The notes under the pieces: model-generated
Database searches by the model: none
Told to the model about the DNA's origin: nothing
Seen by the model: the letters and a program-made list of their open reading frames with translations, nothing else
NCBI RefSeq assembly: GCF_000424545.1
Contig: NZ_AUKC01000023.1
Span: forward strand, 6,648 to 60,528
Length of the DNA stretch: 53,881 bases
Source of the DNA: Butyrivibrio sp. NC3005
Lineage (GTDB): Bacteria; Bacillota; Clostridia; Lachnospirales; Lachnospiraceae
Reading direction: 5' to 3'
Program-made: the position numbers and the translations under genes
Part shown: one piece after another, positions 9,303 to 16,798 of the stretch
Numbering within the stretch: position 1 is the first letter of the stretch
Layout: the number at the start of each line of letters is the position of its first letter

Positions 9303-9439
9303 ATTTGTATTTCCTTACTTATTGGGATAGCTCCAAAAGAATTTTAGAGTACTATCTAATTCTATCTTTTTTCCCTCGCCTTTAACAATATAAAAAAGTT
9401 TTCTTAAACGAAGCTAAAGGAAAAAGATTTTTACAACAA

Positions 9440-9517
9440 AAAATTCTCTCTGCTTTTTGAGACATATCTTTTCCTGATTATCTGGTAAAAGATATGTTAC
9501 AAAAAGTAAAGAGAATT
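9440..9517 (-). terminator. Long three-part hairpin terminator after the CDF gene
   Basis: Three consecutive stems stack in one 76-base hairpin: AATTCTCT/AGAGAATT (9442-9449 with 9510-9517), CTTTTTG/CAAAAAG (9453-9459 with 9500-9506) and ACATATCTTTT/AAAAGATATGT (9462-9472 with 9487-9497). On the minus strand the stem ends in TTTTTTG. The rest of the 272-base gap, between here and dltB, shows no clear promoter. Confidence 0.75.
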
Positions 9518-9574
9518 ATTATTCTACATTATTTCAATGATATTTTGAAGTCTTGAAAAATTGTAAACTGTAGA

Positions 9575-10447
9575 TTATTGTTCAAGCGGATTTACATGAA
9601 TCATGATGTGCTTAATATTAGAAAATTTTTGCTCTACATTACTATGTACATTTTCGGCTATTGTATGTGCATCGACTAATGATATATCTCTTTCAACTGC
9701 TATTTCCAAGTCGACATAAATCTTATTGCTGAACTGCCTCGTTCTTAAAAGGTCGATATGTTTTACTCCATCCTGCTGCATAATAAAATCTTTAAGCTGA
9801 TTTTCAAAATTACAGTCACATGATGTATCAAGCATCTTATTCAATGCATCTTTGGTAATATCATAAGCAACTTTCAATATAAAAAGACATATAACTATAC
9901 TGGCAATAGGATCCATGACGGGAAAACCTATCTTTGCCATTCCAATTCCTATAAAAGAACCTACCGATGAAATCGCATCAGAACGATGGTGCCAGGCATC
10001 AGCTTTAAAAGCTGCTGAATCAAGCTTCTTGGCATAAAACATAGTGTACCAGAACATCCCTTCTTTCACTGCAACAGAAACAACTGCTGCTATTAAAGGA
10101 AGAACAGTAGGAATTTCAATTTCATTTCTTGAAAACAAAAGTTTATTTACTCCTGTATATCCTATTCCAAGGCCTGTCATTGTAAGTATCACGCCTAGAA
10201 TCAGAGAAGCTACACATTCAAATCTTTCATGTCCGTAAGGATGCTGTTCATCTTCTTTTTGCTTTGACAGTATTACACCAATATATGCAATAAGCGTTGC
10301 AAAAACATCTGATAACGAGTGTACAGCATCGGAAACCATTGCTCCTGAATGACCGAAAATACCTGATAATAGCTTGAATAAAGCCAAAAGAATATTTCCA
10401 AGAATTCCAATATTTGACAGCCTGTTAATGATTACTTTTTCATTCAT
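9575..10447 (-). CDS. Cation diffusion facilitator, probable Co2+/Ni2+ efflux
   Basis: The 290-residue protein is a CDF (cation efflux) transporter: about six membrane helices, then a cytosolic C-terminal dimer domain ending in HIMIHVNPLEQ. The metal-site motifs of the family are present, DAVHSLSD (D40, H43, D47) in helix 2 and DAWHHRSD in helix 5. A NiCo riboswitch in its leader indicates that cobalt or nickel is the inducing metal, so export of those ions is likely; zinc, iron or manganese are the usual alternatives in this family. GGAGGG precedes the ATG. It is a single-gene unit ended by the hairpin at 9440-9517. Confidence 0.9.
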   Translation of the reverse strand: MNEKVIINRLSNIGILGNILLALFKLLSGIFGHSGAMVSDAVHSLSDVFATLIAYIGVILSKQKEDEQHPYGHERFECVASLILGVILTMTGLGIGYTGVNKLLFSRNEIEIPTVLPLIAAVVSVAVKEGMFWYTMFYAKKLDSAAFKADAWHHRSDAISSVGSFIGIGMAKIGFPVMDPIASIVICLFILKVAYDITKDALNKMLDTSCDCNFENQLKDFIMQQDGVKHIDLLRTRQFSNKIYVDLEIAVERDISLVDAHTIAENVHSNVEQKFSNIKHIMIHVNPLEQ

Positions 10448-10489
10448 TTCAAAACCCTCCGTTTTATAGAATTCACTCTCTAGGGGTAT

Positions 10490-10533
10490 AAAAATAGCAC
10501 CCCTCGGAACATACCACTGTCCCGCAGGTGTGC
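10490..10533 (-). terminator. Expression platform terminator of the NiCo riboswitch
   Basis: On the minus strand GCACACCU pairs with AGGGGUGC and, inside it, CGGGAC pairs with GUUCCG, followed by UAUUUUU. The 5' half of this stem contains the CUGCGGGACAG segment that the aptamer needs, so aptamer and terminator exclude each other. That arrangement predicts an ON switch: metal binding prevents termination. Confidence 0.75.
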
Positions 10534-10610
10534 GAAAAAGCTCACTCTGCTGCCGTTAAAATCCGGCCCGGCCACTTATCTGTTACCCTAACAGATACCG
10601 CCTGCTCAGT
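10516..10610 (-). promoter_or_regulatory. NiCo riboswitch aptamer
   Basis: Read on the minus strand the leader contains, in order, ACUGAGCAGGC, a hairpin AUCUGUUAGGGUAACAGAU, GUGGCCGGGCCGG, CGGCAGCAGAG and CUGCGGGACAGU. These match, from memory, the conserved blocks of the NiCo (czcD) riboswitch: CUGAGCAGGC, GCCGGGC, GGCAACAGA and GGGACAG. The element lies directly upstream of a CDF transporter, the typical target. The 366-base gap 10448-10813 is otherwise explained by the expression platform, the promoter at 10663-10691 and the terminator at 10741-10785. Confidence 0.88.
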
Positions 10611-10662
10611 TTGTACTGTAGATGGCACATTTGTGTAGTTGCAGTGCAAAGAGTCTAACTCT

Positions 10663-10691
10663 TTTATAACATTTTAGAAGTTGTATGTCAA
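10663..10691 (-). promoter_or_regulatory. Sigma-A promoter of the NiCo riboswitch-CDF unit
   Basis: On the minus strand a consensus TTGACA (10691-10686) is followed by a 17-base spacer and TATAAA (10668-10663). Transcription would begin near 10656, about 45 bases before the aptamer. Confidence 0.85.
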
Positions 10692-10740
10692 ATAAGATTA
10701 GTGAAAAAAATTCTCAAACACAGACACATATTCACTTGAA

Positions 10741-10785
10741 ATAATAAAGCTCCAGAAACCCACATTTACTATGAGCTTCTAGAGC
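10741..10785 (-). terminator. Terminator after the sugar-binding lipoprotein gene
   Basis: GCTCTAGAA (minus strand, 10785-10777) pairs with TTCTGGAGC (10757-10749) with one G-U pair, followed by TTTATTATTTC. It ends the ABC importer operon. Confidence 0.65.
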
Positions 10786-10813
10786 GCAATATTAACCAAA
10801 AATCCACAAAATC

Positions 10814-12469
10814 TTATTCTACTATAGCAACTCTTTCCTTTATAATGTCAGAAACAAGCTTTTCTGCTTTCTCTTCGCCCATGTTCTTGAACTCTTTGAG
10901 CATCTTATCATAGTTAGCGTCAAAATCCTTTTCTTTTCCGATAACACATACTATTAGCTGAGCCTGTGCATATTCATCAAGCTTTGTCTGAATCTCAGAA
11001 ACCTCCTGAGGCATTGTATATGCCCATACTGGTGAATACTTTGGAATTTCAAACTGATCCTGAGAAGGGAAAATCTCTGTCAGAAGTTTAACATTCCAAG
11101 CTTTGCAGGCAGCCTTTTGTTCTTCATTATACTCTGCAATTACATTTTCTTTGGAATCTGTTCCGAATGTATTACCTGTTGAATCTTCAATCCCGTTACC
11201 ATGACAAGGGAATGGATAAGCATGGAAACCAACACCTGTTGTCTTTGAATAGTCTTTGTTTGTCTTGGACTCTTGAATTTCCTTACTAGAACGAACTCTC
11301 TTACCATTTTCAACAGTGTAGTTTTTACCTTCAATACCCCAGTTTACAAGAATCTGACCTTCTTCTGAGCAAATGTAATCAAGGAATTTAATAGCTGCAA
11401 CAGGATCTTTACATGAAGTAGAAATTCCGACGCCCTGACCTGTTACAAGTCCCTGATACTGAAGTTCAGGACACTTGGTATTCTCATCCATCACAAGTGG
11501 AATTGGAGCATAGGAATGATCAACTTTTCCATCTGCTATAAGTACCTTCTCGCCATCACCATAATCCCAGTCCTTATCAAAAAGACCAAGAACTCGTCCT
11601 GAAGCAATCTTTGCAATATAGTCTTCATGTGTCTGAGTTGCACACTCAGGATCTAATAATCCTTCATTGTAAAGCTTGTTAAGCCATCTAAAATACTCTT
11701 TTTCTTTCTCAGATTTGAATTTGTAAGAAACATTATTATCTTTATCAATAATCCACTGTCCATTGTCTGGAGCACAGTCAGCTATTGCACCTGCCGGATT
11801 TCCCAAAGTAATCATCCAGTGCCAGTCTGATGCAGAAATAGAAAATCCAATATAATCAAGTCCATCGTCTGTCTTTGGATGCTTAGCGATGAAATCCTTT
11901 ATCATCTGTTCATATTCATATATATCTTTCGGAAGCTTATAGTCGTTTTCTTTTAAAACCTGCCACTGTACCTGTGCCGGACCGGAGGTCTTGTAGTTAG
12001 TGCCTCCAATAGAATATGAAGAAAGCTGATAAATAGCCGGATCATCCTTTGAATACTTTAACTTTTCAAATTCATCACCGTACATTTTTTTTATATTCTC
12101 ACCGTACTTGTCAATAAGCTCAGTCATATCAATAAGAGCACCTGCATCAATAAGACTTTGAACATCACCTTTTGCATATATCATATCCGGATAATTATTC
12201 TCAGCAATCATAAGTGCAATTTTCTGGTCATCAGAGCTTACAGGATAATCTGTTGCAAGTTTCACACCGGTTTTCTCTGTCAAAACCTGTGCAACCGGAT
12301 CTGTCCATGGATCTTCCTGTCCATCTGCATTGTAAAAAGACAGTTCAATTACATCTCCATTAGATTTGCTGGAATTAATTGCAGAAGATTTTTCACCTCC
12401 TTTACAGCCAATCAGGCAGGATGCCGCCATTAAAAACGTTAATGACATTGATACAATTTTTCTTTTCAT
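10814..12469 (-). CDS. Carbohydrate ABC transporter solute-binding lipoprotein
   Basis: The 551-residue protein has a lipoprotein signal with lipobox LIGC (Cys22) and a family-1 type extracellular solute-binding fold (segments ELSFYNADGQ, ALMIAENNYPDMIYAKGD, AIKFLDYICSEEGQILVNWG). This size and layout resemble the LipO/YtcQ-like binding proteins of oligosaccharide importers in Firmicutes. It is third in an operon after two permeases; no ATPase is encoded nearby, so a shared MsmX-type ATPase probably powers it. The substrate cannot be read from the sequence. Confidence 0.88.
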   Translation of the reverse strand: MKRKIVSMSLTFLMAASCLIGCKGGEKSSAINSSKSNGDVIELSFYNADGQEDPWTDPVAQVLTEKTGVKLATDYPVSSDDQKIALMIAENNYPDMIYAKGDVQSLIDAGALIDMTELIDKYGENIKKMYGDEFEKLKYSKDDPAIYQLSSYSIGGTNYKTSGPAQVQWQVLKENDYKLPKDIYEYEQMIKDFIAKHPKTDDGLDYIGFSISASDWHWMITLGNPAGAIADCAPDNGQWIIDKDNNVSYKFKSEKEKEYFRWLNKLYNEGLLDPECATQTHEDYIAKIASGRVLGLFDKDWDYGDGEKVLIADGKVDHSYAPIPLVMDENTKCPELQYQGLVTGQGVGISTSCKDPVAAIKFLDYICSEEGQILVNWGIEGKNYTVENGKRVRSSKEIQESKTNKDYSKTTGVGFHAYPFPCHGNGIEDSTGNTFGTDSKENVIAEYNEEQKAACKAWNVKLLTEIFPSQDQFEIPKYSPVWAYTMPQEVSEIQTKLDEYAQAQLIVCVIGKEKDFDANYDKMLKEFKNMGEEKAEKLVSDIIKERVAIVE

Positions 12470-12514
12470 ATCCCTCTCCTTCTCTTATAACATTGAGTAC
12501 TACTCTTTATTTTT

Positions 12515-13429
12515 TTAATCTTTTACTGCTCCTATTGTCATTCCTCCTACAAAATATTTTTGTAAAAACGGATATACGAGCAAAATCGGAACTGTTGCGA
12601 TTATGGTAATAGCCATTCTAACTGACATCGGAGAAACTGCATTTTGCGTAGTCTGAGTTACTGCATGCGGGTCAATGTGAATCTTGGCACTTTCCATGAT
12701 TTCATATAGAACATACTGAAGTGTTGGAAGTTTCCTTGCATAAAGATATGTATCCATGAATGAATTCCACTGTCCAACTGCATAGAACAAAGCAACTGTT
12801 GCAAGTACAGGCTTACATAACGGAAGAATAACCTTATACCAGATTTTAAAGTCATTTGCACCATCCAGCATGGCTGCTTCCTGAAGGGCATATGGAAGTC
12901 CATCAATAAATGCTCTTACTAGAATTATGTTATATACCCACACAACCCCAGGCAGAATATATACTAGAAAGCTGTTATTTAGATGAAGCGTTCTAGACAT
13001 CAGCAAATACTCAGGAACAAGTCCTCCACTTACGTACATTGTTATAATGAATAAAAATGTAAAGAGTTTATTGAAATAAAAATCTCTTCTACTAAGAACA
13101 TAGCCTATCATTGCTGTACATATAACACTTACAGGTGTTCCTATGAAGGTTCTTGCTATAGACATTAAAAATGGTGTTAATAGATCATTTTGAGTAAAAA
13201 CATAAATGTAATTACTAAAAGTGAATTTCCTAGGAATAATGAAATTTACACTTCTCATTGTATCTATTGGATCATTTAACGATATGGCAAGTACATTTAA
13301 GAAAGGATAAAGCGTTATACATATGATGAAGAAAAATATTATTGCCAGAAAAATATTAAATAAATTCTTCTTTATTATTTTTAATAGAGTGATATCTTTT
13401 TTATTGCGACAAGTTACACCAACTTCCAT
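12515..13429 (-). CDS. Carbohydrate ABC transporter permease (YtcP type)
   Basis: The 304-residue integral membrane protein has about six helices and the permease EAA loop, EAAMLDGANDFKIWYKVILPLCKPVLA, in its expected place before the last helices; it ends MTIGAVKD, as usual in this group. The start at 13429 (MEVGV) follows AAAGGGGAAAAGGAAA; an ATG nine codons upstream has no ribosome site. It pairs with the upstream permease to form the channel. A 45-base gap separates it from the binding-protein gene. Confidence 0.88.
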   Translation of the reverse strand: MEVGVTCRNKKDITLLKIIKKNLFNIFLAIIFFFIICITLYPFLNVLAISLNDPIDTMRSVNFIIPRKFTFSNYIYVFTQNDLLTPFLMSIARTFIGTPVSVICTAMIGYVLSRRDFYFNKLFTFLFIITMYVSGGLVPEYLLMSRTLHLNNSFLVYILPGVVWVYNIILVRAFIDGLPYALQEAAMLDGANDFKIWYKVILPLCKPVLATVALFYAVGQWNSFMDTYLYARKLPTLQYVLYEIMESAKIHIDPHAVTQTTQNAVSPMSVRMAITIIATVPILLVYPFLQKYFVGGMTIGAVKD

Positions 13430-13475
13430 TTTCCTTTTCCCCTTTATTTCCTGCATGATTCAAGCACAATTACTG

Positions 13476-14414
13476 TTACATAAGTTTATTTTCTCCGACC
13501 ATACCAGCAATTTTATTAGCTATTAGAAGTAAAATAACTCCTACAACCGACTGGAACATTCCAATTGCAGTACCAAGGCCATAATTGTTCGAGCCTATAC
13601 CTCTTACATAAGCAAACCATGAAAGAACCATTGCATGATCCTGAACAAGACTATTAGAAAGAAGCATCTGTCTCTCCATTCCGACATTTAGTGCTGAACC
13701 TATGTTCATAATAAGGAGTACTATAATCGTAGGTCTTATAGAGGATAGTGTAATATGCCACATTCTCTGAAACCTGTTAGCACCATCTACTTTTGCAGCT
13801 TCATACAAAGTAGTATCTATTCCTGCTATTGCTGACAAATAAATGATTGCATTCCATCCACACTCTTTCCAAATCTCAATGATATTGACTATCCACCAGA
13901 AAAGTGGTGAATTACTAGACATCAAATGAAGCTTTGTATTAAAAAATGTGTCAACTGCCCCTCCATCATTGAAAATCATCTTGGCAATACTTGCTATTAT
14001 TACCCATGAAACAAAATGCGGAAGATATGAAACTGTCTGGGTGACTTTTTTGAATTTTGTAAAACATAGCTCATTCAGAAACAAAGCAAAAATTACAGCT
14101 GCAACAGTTCCTGTCACAAGCCCTATAATGCTGATTCCAAGTGTATTAATCATCGTTTGGGCGAAAATTCTGTCTGTGAAGGCTTTAACGAAATTGTCAA
14201 AACCAACAAACTTTCTCTCCCACATGCAAAGTGCAAATGTTGCCGGTTTAACCTCTTGAAAAGCCATAGTCCATCCCCAAAGCGGGATGTATTTGAAGAT
14301 TATGAGCCATATCAAAAATGGCACTGACATCATCAAAAGCATGGATTGCTTTTTCATTAGAGCAAGACTAAATCTTTTTTTAGCATAGAGTTTTTCTTTT
14401 TTACTTTTCCCCAT
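13476..14414 (-). CDS. Carbohydrate ABC transporter permease (LplB/YteP type)
   Basis: The 312-residue membrane protein has a basic N-terminus, about six helices and the EAA motif EAAKVDGANRFQRMWHITLSSIRP. The segment FKYIPLWGWTMAFQEVKP is typical of LplB-family permeases. The ATG at 14414 follows GGGAGG at 13 bases; the longer frame begins with TTG and includes that site. It is the first gene of the importer operon. The AraC-type regulator encoded just upstream probably controls it. Confidence 0.88.
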   Translation of the reverse strand: MGKSKKEKLYAKKRFSLALMKKQSMLLMMSVPFLIWLIIFKYIPLWGWTMAFQEVKPATFALCMWERKFVGFDNFVKAFTDRIFAQTMINTLGISIIGLVTGTVAAVIFALFLNELCFTKFKKVTQTVSYLPHFVSWVIIASIAKMIFNDGGAVDTFFNTKLHLMSSNSPLFWWIVNIIEIWKECGWNAIIYLSAIAGIDTTLYEAAKVDGANRFQRMWHITLSSIRPTIIVLLIMNIGSALNVGMERQMLLSNSLVQDHAMVLSWFAYVRGIGSNNYGLGTAIGMFQSVVGVILLLIANKIAGMVGENKLM

Positions 14415-14496
14415 ATTTTGTCTAGCGCCTCCCAAAAAGATTTTCAGAAATTATATCGCGGTATCAAGAATAAGTTCGTTTTGCTGTTTGTAAACT

Positions 14497-14693
14497 ATAC
14501 TTTTTTGTTTTGTATAATCTGTTCTGATGTTTGTATATTTCGTCGCAGACACGCTTTCGCTTGATTATAAACGTAGTGGTACATAATGCGCTAAAATACA
14601 GCGCATAAGAACCAACGTTTATATACAGTTCTGCTCATGAAATATTACAAGCCATCAGAACTCATCTAATTAGTTCAAATAACAAAAAAGTAT
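14497..14693. repeat. Structured repeat B, copy 1
   Basis: The core from about 14521 to 14668 closely matches 49994-50141. Outer arms ATACTTTTTTGTT (14497-14509) and AACAAAAAAGTAT (14681-14693) pair perfectly. Inside, GTTCTGATG (14521-14529) pairs with CATCAGAAC (14653-14661), ATAAACGT (14567-14574) with ACGTTTAT (14615-14622), and ATGCGCT (14586-14592) with AGCGCAT (14600-14606). It has no coding potential. Confidence 0.88.
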
Positions 14694-14715
14694 GACTTCT
14701 TGTCACTTACAATCA

Positions 14716-14836
14716 GAAACTCGCATTTACTGCGAGTTTCGTGAGAACAAAAGTCAAGTAGCAAACTGGTCCAAGGCGAAGCCTTTTCAAATGGCTAGTT
14801 TGCGTAGTTTTTGGAACGTAGTGACAAAAATCTATA
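14716..14836 (+). repeat. Dispersed repeat A, copy 2 with leading hairpin
   Basis: A perfect 10-bp hairpin GAAACTCGCA/TGCGAGTTTC (14716-14740) precedes the 95-bp unit, which is identical to bases 1-95. The nested hairpin GCAAACT/AGTTTGC (14761-14767 with 14797-14803) holds AAGGCGAAGCCTT (14773-14785). Confidence 0.9.
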
Positions 14837-14994
14837 CTTTGTTGCAGACTCGTTTTTCTTGATAGTAATAATGATATCTGAATATCTTTTTTATATGCAC
14901 CACAAAAACTCGATACATAAAGCGTATTTTTTATATTTTTTAGTGTAGAGCAAGAATTTTTAAGGTAAAAAATCTAGAAAAAATAGTGTATGAC

Positions 14995-15029
14995 TTCTTG
15001 CTGAGATTTAGGATAATCATCAGCAAGAA
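14995..15029. repeat. Hairpin module C
   Basis: TTCTTGCTG (14995-15003) pairs with CAGCAAGAA (15021-15029). The loop plus right arm, TTAGGATAATCATCAGCAAG and two further bases, recurs reverse-complemented near 53740. Both sites also carry AATTTTGGTCTG nearby, which suggests decayed copies of a longer element. Confidence 0.65.
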
Positions 15030-15080
15030 TACTGCTTCGCAGGACAAAATTTCTCTTGACGACAAATTTTGGTCTGGTAC

Positions 15081-15112
15081 GGTTTTTGATTTTCCTGATG
15101 AAAACAAAAACC
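15081..15112. repeat. Palindrome D, second copy
   Basis: GGTTTTT (15081-15087) and AAAAACC (15106-15112) enclose a core that matches 4843-4862 over 20 bases in reverse orientation. The flanking arms differ between the two copies but pair in each. Confidence 0.7.
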
Positions 15113-15125
15113 TATGAAATCTCAT

Positions 15126-15177
15126 CAAAAAAGGCCTCTAAAAGTCATGCCATAGTGCTAACTTTTAGAAGTCTTTT
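15126..15177 (-). terminator. Terminator of the sensor-regulator operon
   Basis: Arms 15129-15145 and 15161-15177 pair over 17 positions with two weak pairs; on the minus strand the stem is followed by a T run. It lies about 80 bases past the stop of the response-regulator gene. Confidence 0.75.
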
Positions 15178-15254
15178 CTGCATTCTTAAATGTTTTCAAC
15201 TACATACCCTAAATTCTGTTATGTCATTAATCTGTATTTCATGTCTTACCTGCC

Positions 15255-16793
15255 TTATATTTTTTCACACCTATATTCTGTTGGTGTTACCCCTTTTATC
15301 TTCTTGAATTTTATCTGAAAATAATCCACTGAACTGTATCCAACTTTACTAGCTATTTCATACACCTTCATTTCTGTTTCATCCAGTAATCTGGCTGCTT
15401 CTTTGACTCTAACTTCATCAAGGAAACTTCTATAGGACATTCCCTTGTTCTCTTTGAATATCTTGCCAAGATACGAACTGTTATATCCAAATATTTCTGC
15501 AACAGTCTCAAGTTTAATATTCTTTGTATAATTGCTGCATGTATATGCCAAGATTTCTTCCAGAATACTCTTATTGCTAAGATTATTTACTGATTTTAAT
15601 ATCACATCCAGCTGTATTTTTATATAATCTATTATTTCGTACATATAATACATATGGCTAAAGTTTTCCATTATTACTTTGTTATTCTCCAATGGAATAT
15701 CAATATTTCCATAAATACTTGAAACATTTTTCTTTATATTTATAAAAACATCAATAAAAAAATACCTTATTTCTTCAGCTTTTCTACCAGAAAATGTCAA
15801 TTCATGTGTAAGCATCTGCAAGTCATTTTCTATGCCTTCACGATTGAAACATTGCACCTTATCAGTAAAAATATTAGCCCATTTACTTGCTTCCTGTTCA
15901 TCAAGATTAATATGACATTCTTCTCCAGGATTCATTATCATCTCATAGGAAATCACATGTTCCTTCTTTGATGAAAAAAATCTTCTACTCATCATCTTTA
16001 AGCATAATTCATAAGATTCTTTAATTTCTGATAGATTATGGACAACTGGACTATACGAGAGGAAAATCACATCCAGTGGTGACCTATTCTGTATTCCGTC
16101 TCTATAATGCTCGAGTATTCTATTAAATCTTTCCAGTGCTTCATCTTTCAGCAAGACAACATTTTTGTTATCAATTTTCAAAAAATCAAACCAGTTTTCA
16201 TTTATACAAGTTCCCAAAATATCCGCAAAACTGTACACATAATAAAATGGTGAATAGCTTTCATACATTACTATCTGGTAGTTATTTGACTTTAATCCAA
16301 AATCTTCATAGTTTATCGAGCTATCGTACCCTTTTTGGAGTAATTCCTGCAATATTACATCTTTAGCTTTTATCGCATAATTGTTAATGGAATTTTCTTT
16401 TTCTCTCTTTTTATAAAGCTTATCCCGGATTTGTATAAGCGCATCTGTAAGTTCATCCTCATCAATCGGTTTTGTCAAATAAAATGAAGCTCCATACTTA
16501 ATCGCAGTTTTGGCATAATTAAAATCCGAATACCCAGAAAGAATTATAAATTCTCCCTCATATCCTTCTTTTCTAGCCATCTCTATAACTTTTGTTCCAT
16601 CCAAAATCGGCATCCTAATATCAAGGAGTACTACATCAATTTTCTTTTTACGCAAATACTCAAGAACACTTTCGCCATTATCTGCTTCACCGCAGACGTA
16701 GAAATCCTGTTTTTCCCACTCAATCATAGCCTTTATTCCCTGTCTGATAATTTTCTCATCATCAGCCACAAGGACGCTTATACGTTCTCCCAT
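15255..16793 (-). CDS. AraC-type response regulator (YesN-like)
   Basis: The 512-residue protein has a receiver domain at residues 1-125 with D11-D12, phosphoacceptor D58 in VVLLDIRMP and K108 in YLTKP. A long middle region follows, then a C-terminal AraC/XylS double helix-turn-helix (IFGYNSSYLGKIFKENKGMS through IASKVGYSSVDYFQIKFKKI). It should be phosphorylated by the kinase just upstream and activate the importer operon. The start at 16793 is preferred because GGGAG stands eight bases before it, five bases past the kinase stop; a start five codons earlier would overlap the kinase. Confidence 0.92.
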   Translation of the reverse strand: MGERISVLVADDEKIIRQGIKAMIEWEKQDFYVCGEADNGESVLEYLRKKKIDVVLLDIRMPILDGTKVIEMARKEGYEGEFIILSGYSDFNYAKTAIKYGASFYLTKPIDEDELTDALIQIRDKLYKKREKENSINNYAIKAKDVILQELLQKGYDSSINYEDFGLKSNNYQIVMYESYSPFYYVYSFADILGTCINENWFDFLKIDNKNVVLLKDEALERFNRILEHYRDGIQNRSPLDVIFLSYSPVVHNLSEIKESYELCLKMMSRRFFSSKKEHVISYEMIMNPGEECHINLDEQEASKWANIFTDKVQCFNREGIENDLQMLTHELTFSGRKAEEIRYFFIDVFINIKKNVSSIYGNIDIPLENNKVIMENFSHMYYMYEIIDYIKIQLDVILKSVNNLSNKSILEEILAYTCSNYTKNIKLETVAEIFGYNSSYLGKIFKENKGMSYRSFLDEVRVKEAARLLDETEMKVYEIASKVGYSSVDYFQIKFKKIKGVTPTEYRCEKI

Positions 16794-16798
16794 ATTTT

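Larger units (their letters stand above)
14415..15254. other. 840-base intergenic repeat region
   Basis: No convincing gene is present. In order it holds a TATAAT-like -10 for the importer (14450-14455, minus) without a good -35, element B copy 1 (14497-14693), repeat A copy 2 (14716-14836), an AT-rich stretch, a hairpin (14995-15029), a palindrome-D copy (15081-15112) and the terminator of the regulator operon (15126-15177). The sequence GTATGACTTCTTG occurs twice (about 14689 and 14987). Confidence 0.8.

Noticed and set aside
14497..14693. Element B as an insertion sequence or MITE with fixed terminal repeats
   Set aside because: There is no transposase, and the outer arms are unrelated between the two copies, which does not fit fixed terminal inverted repeats.
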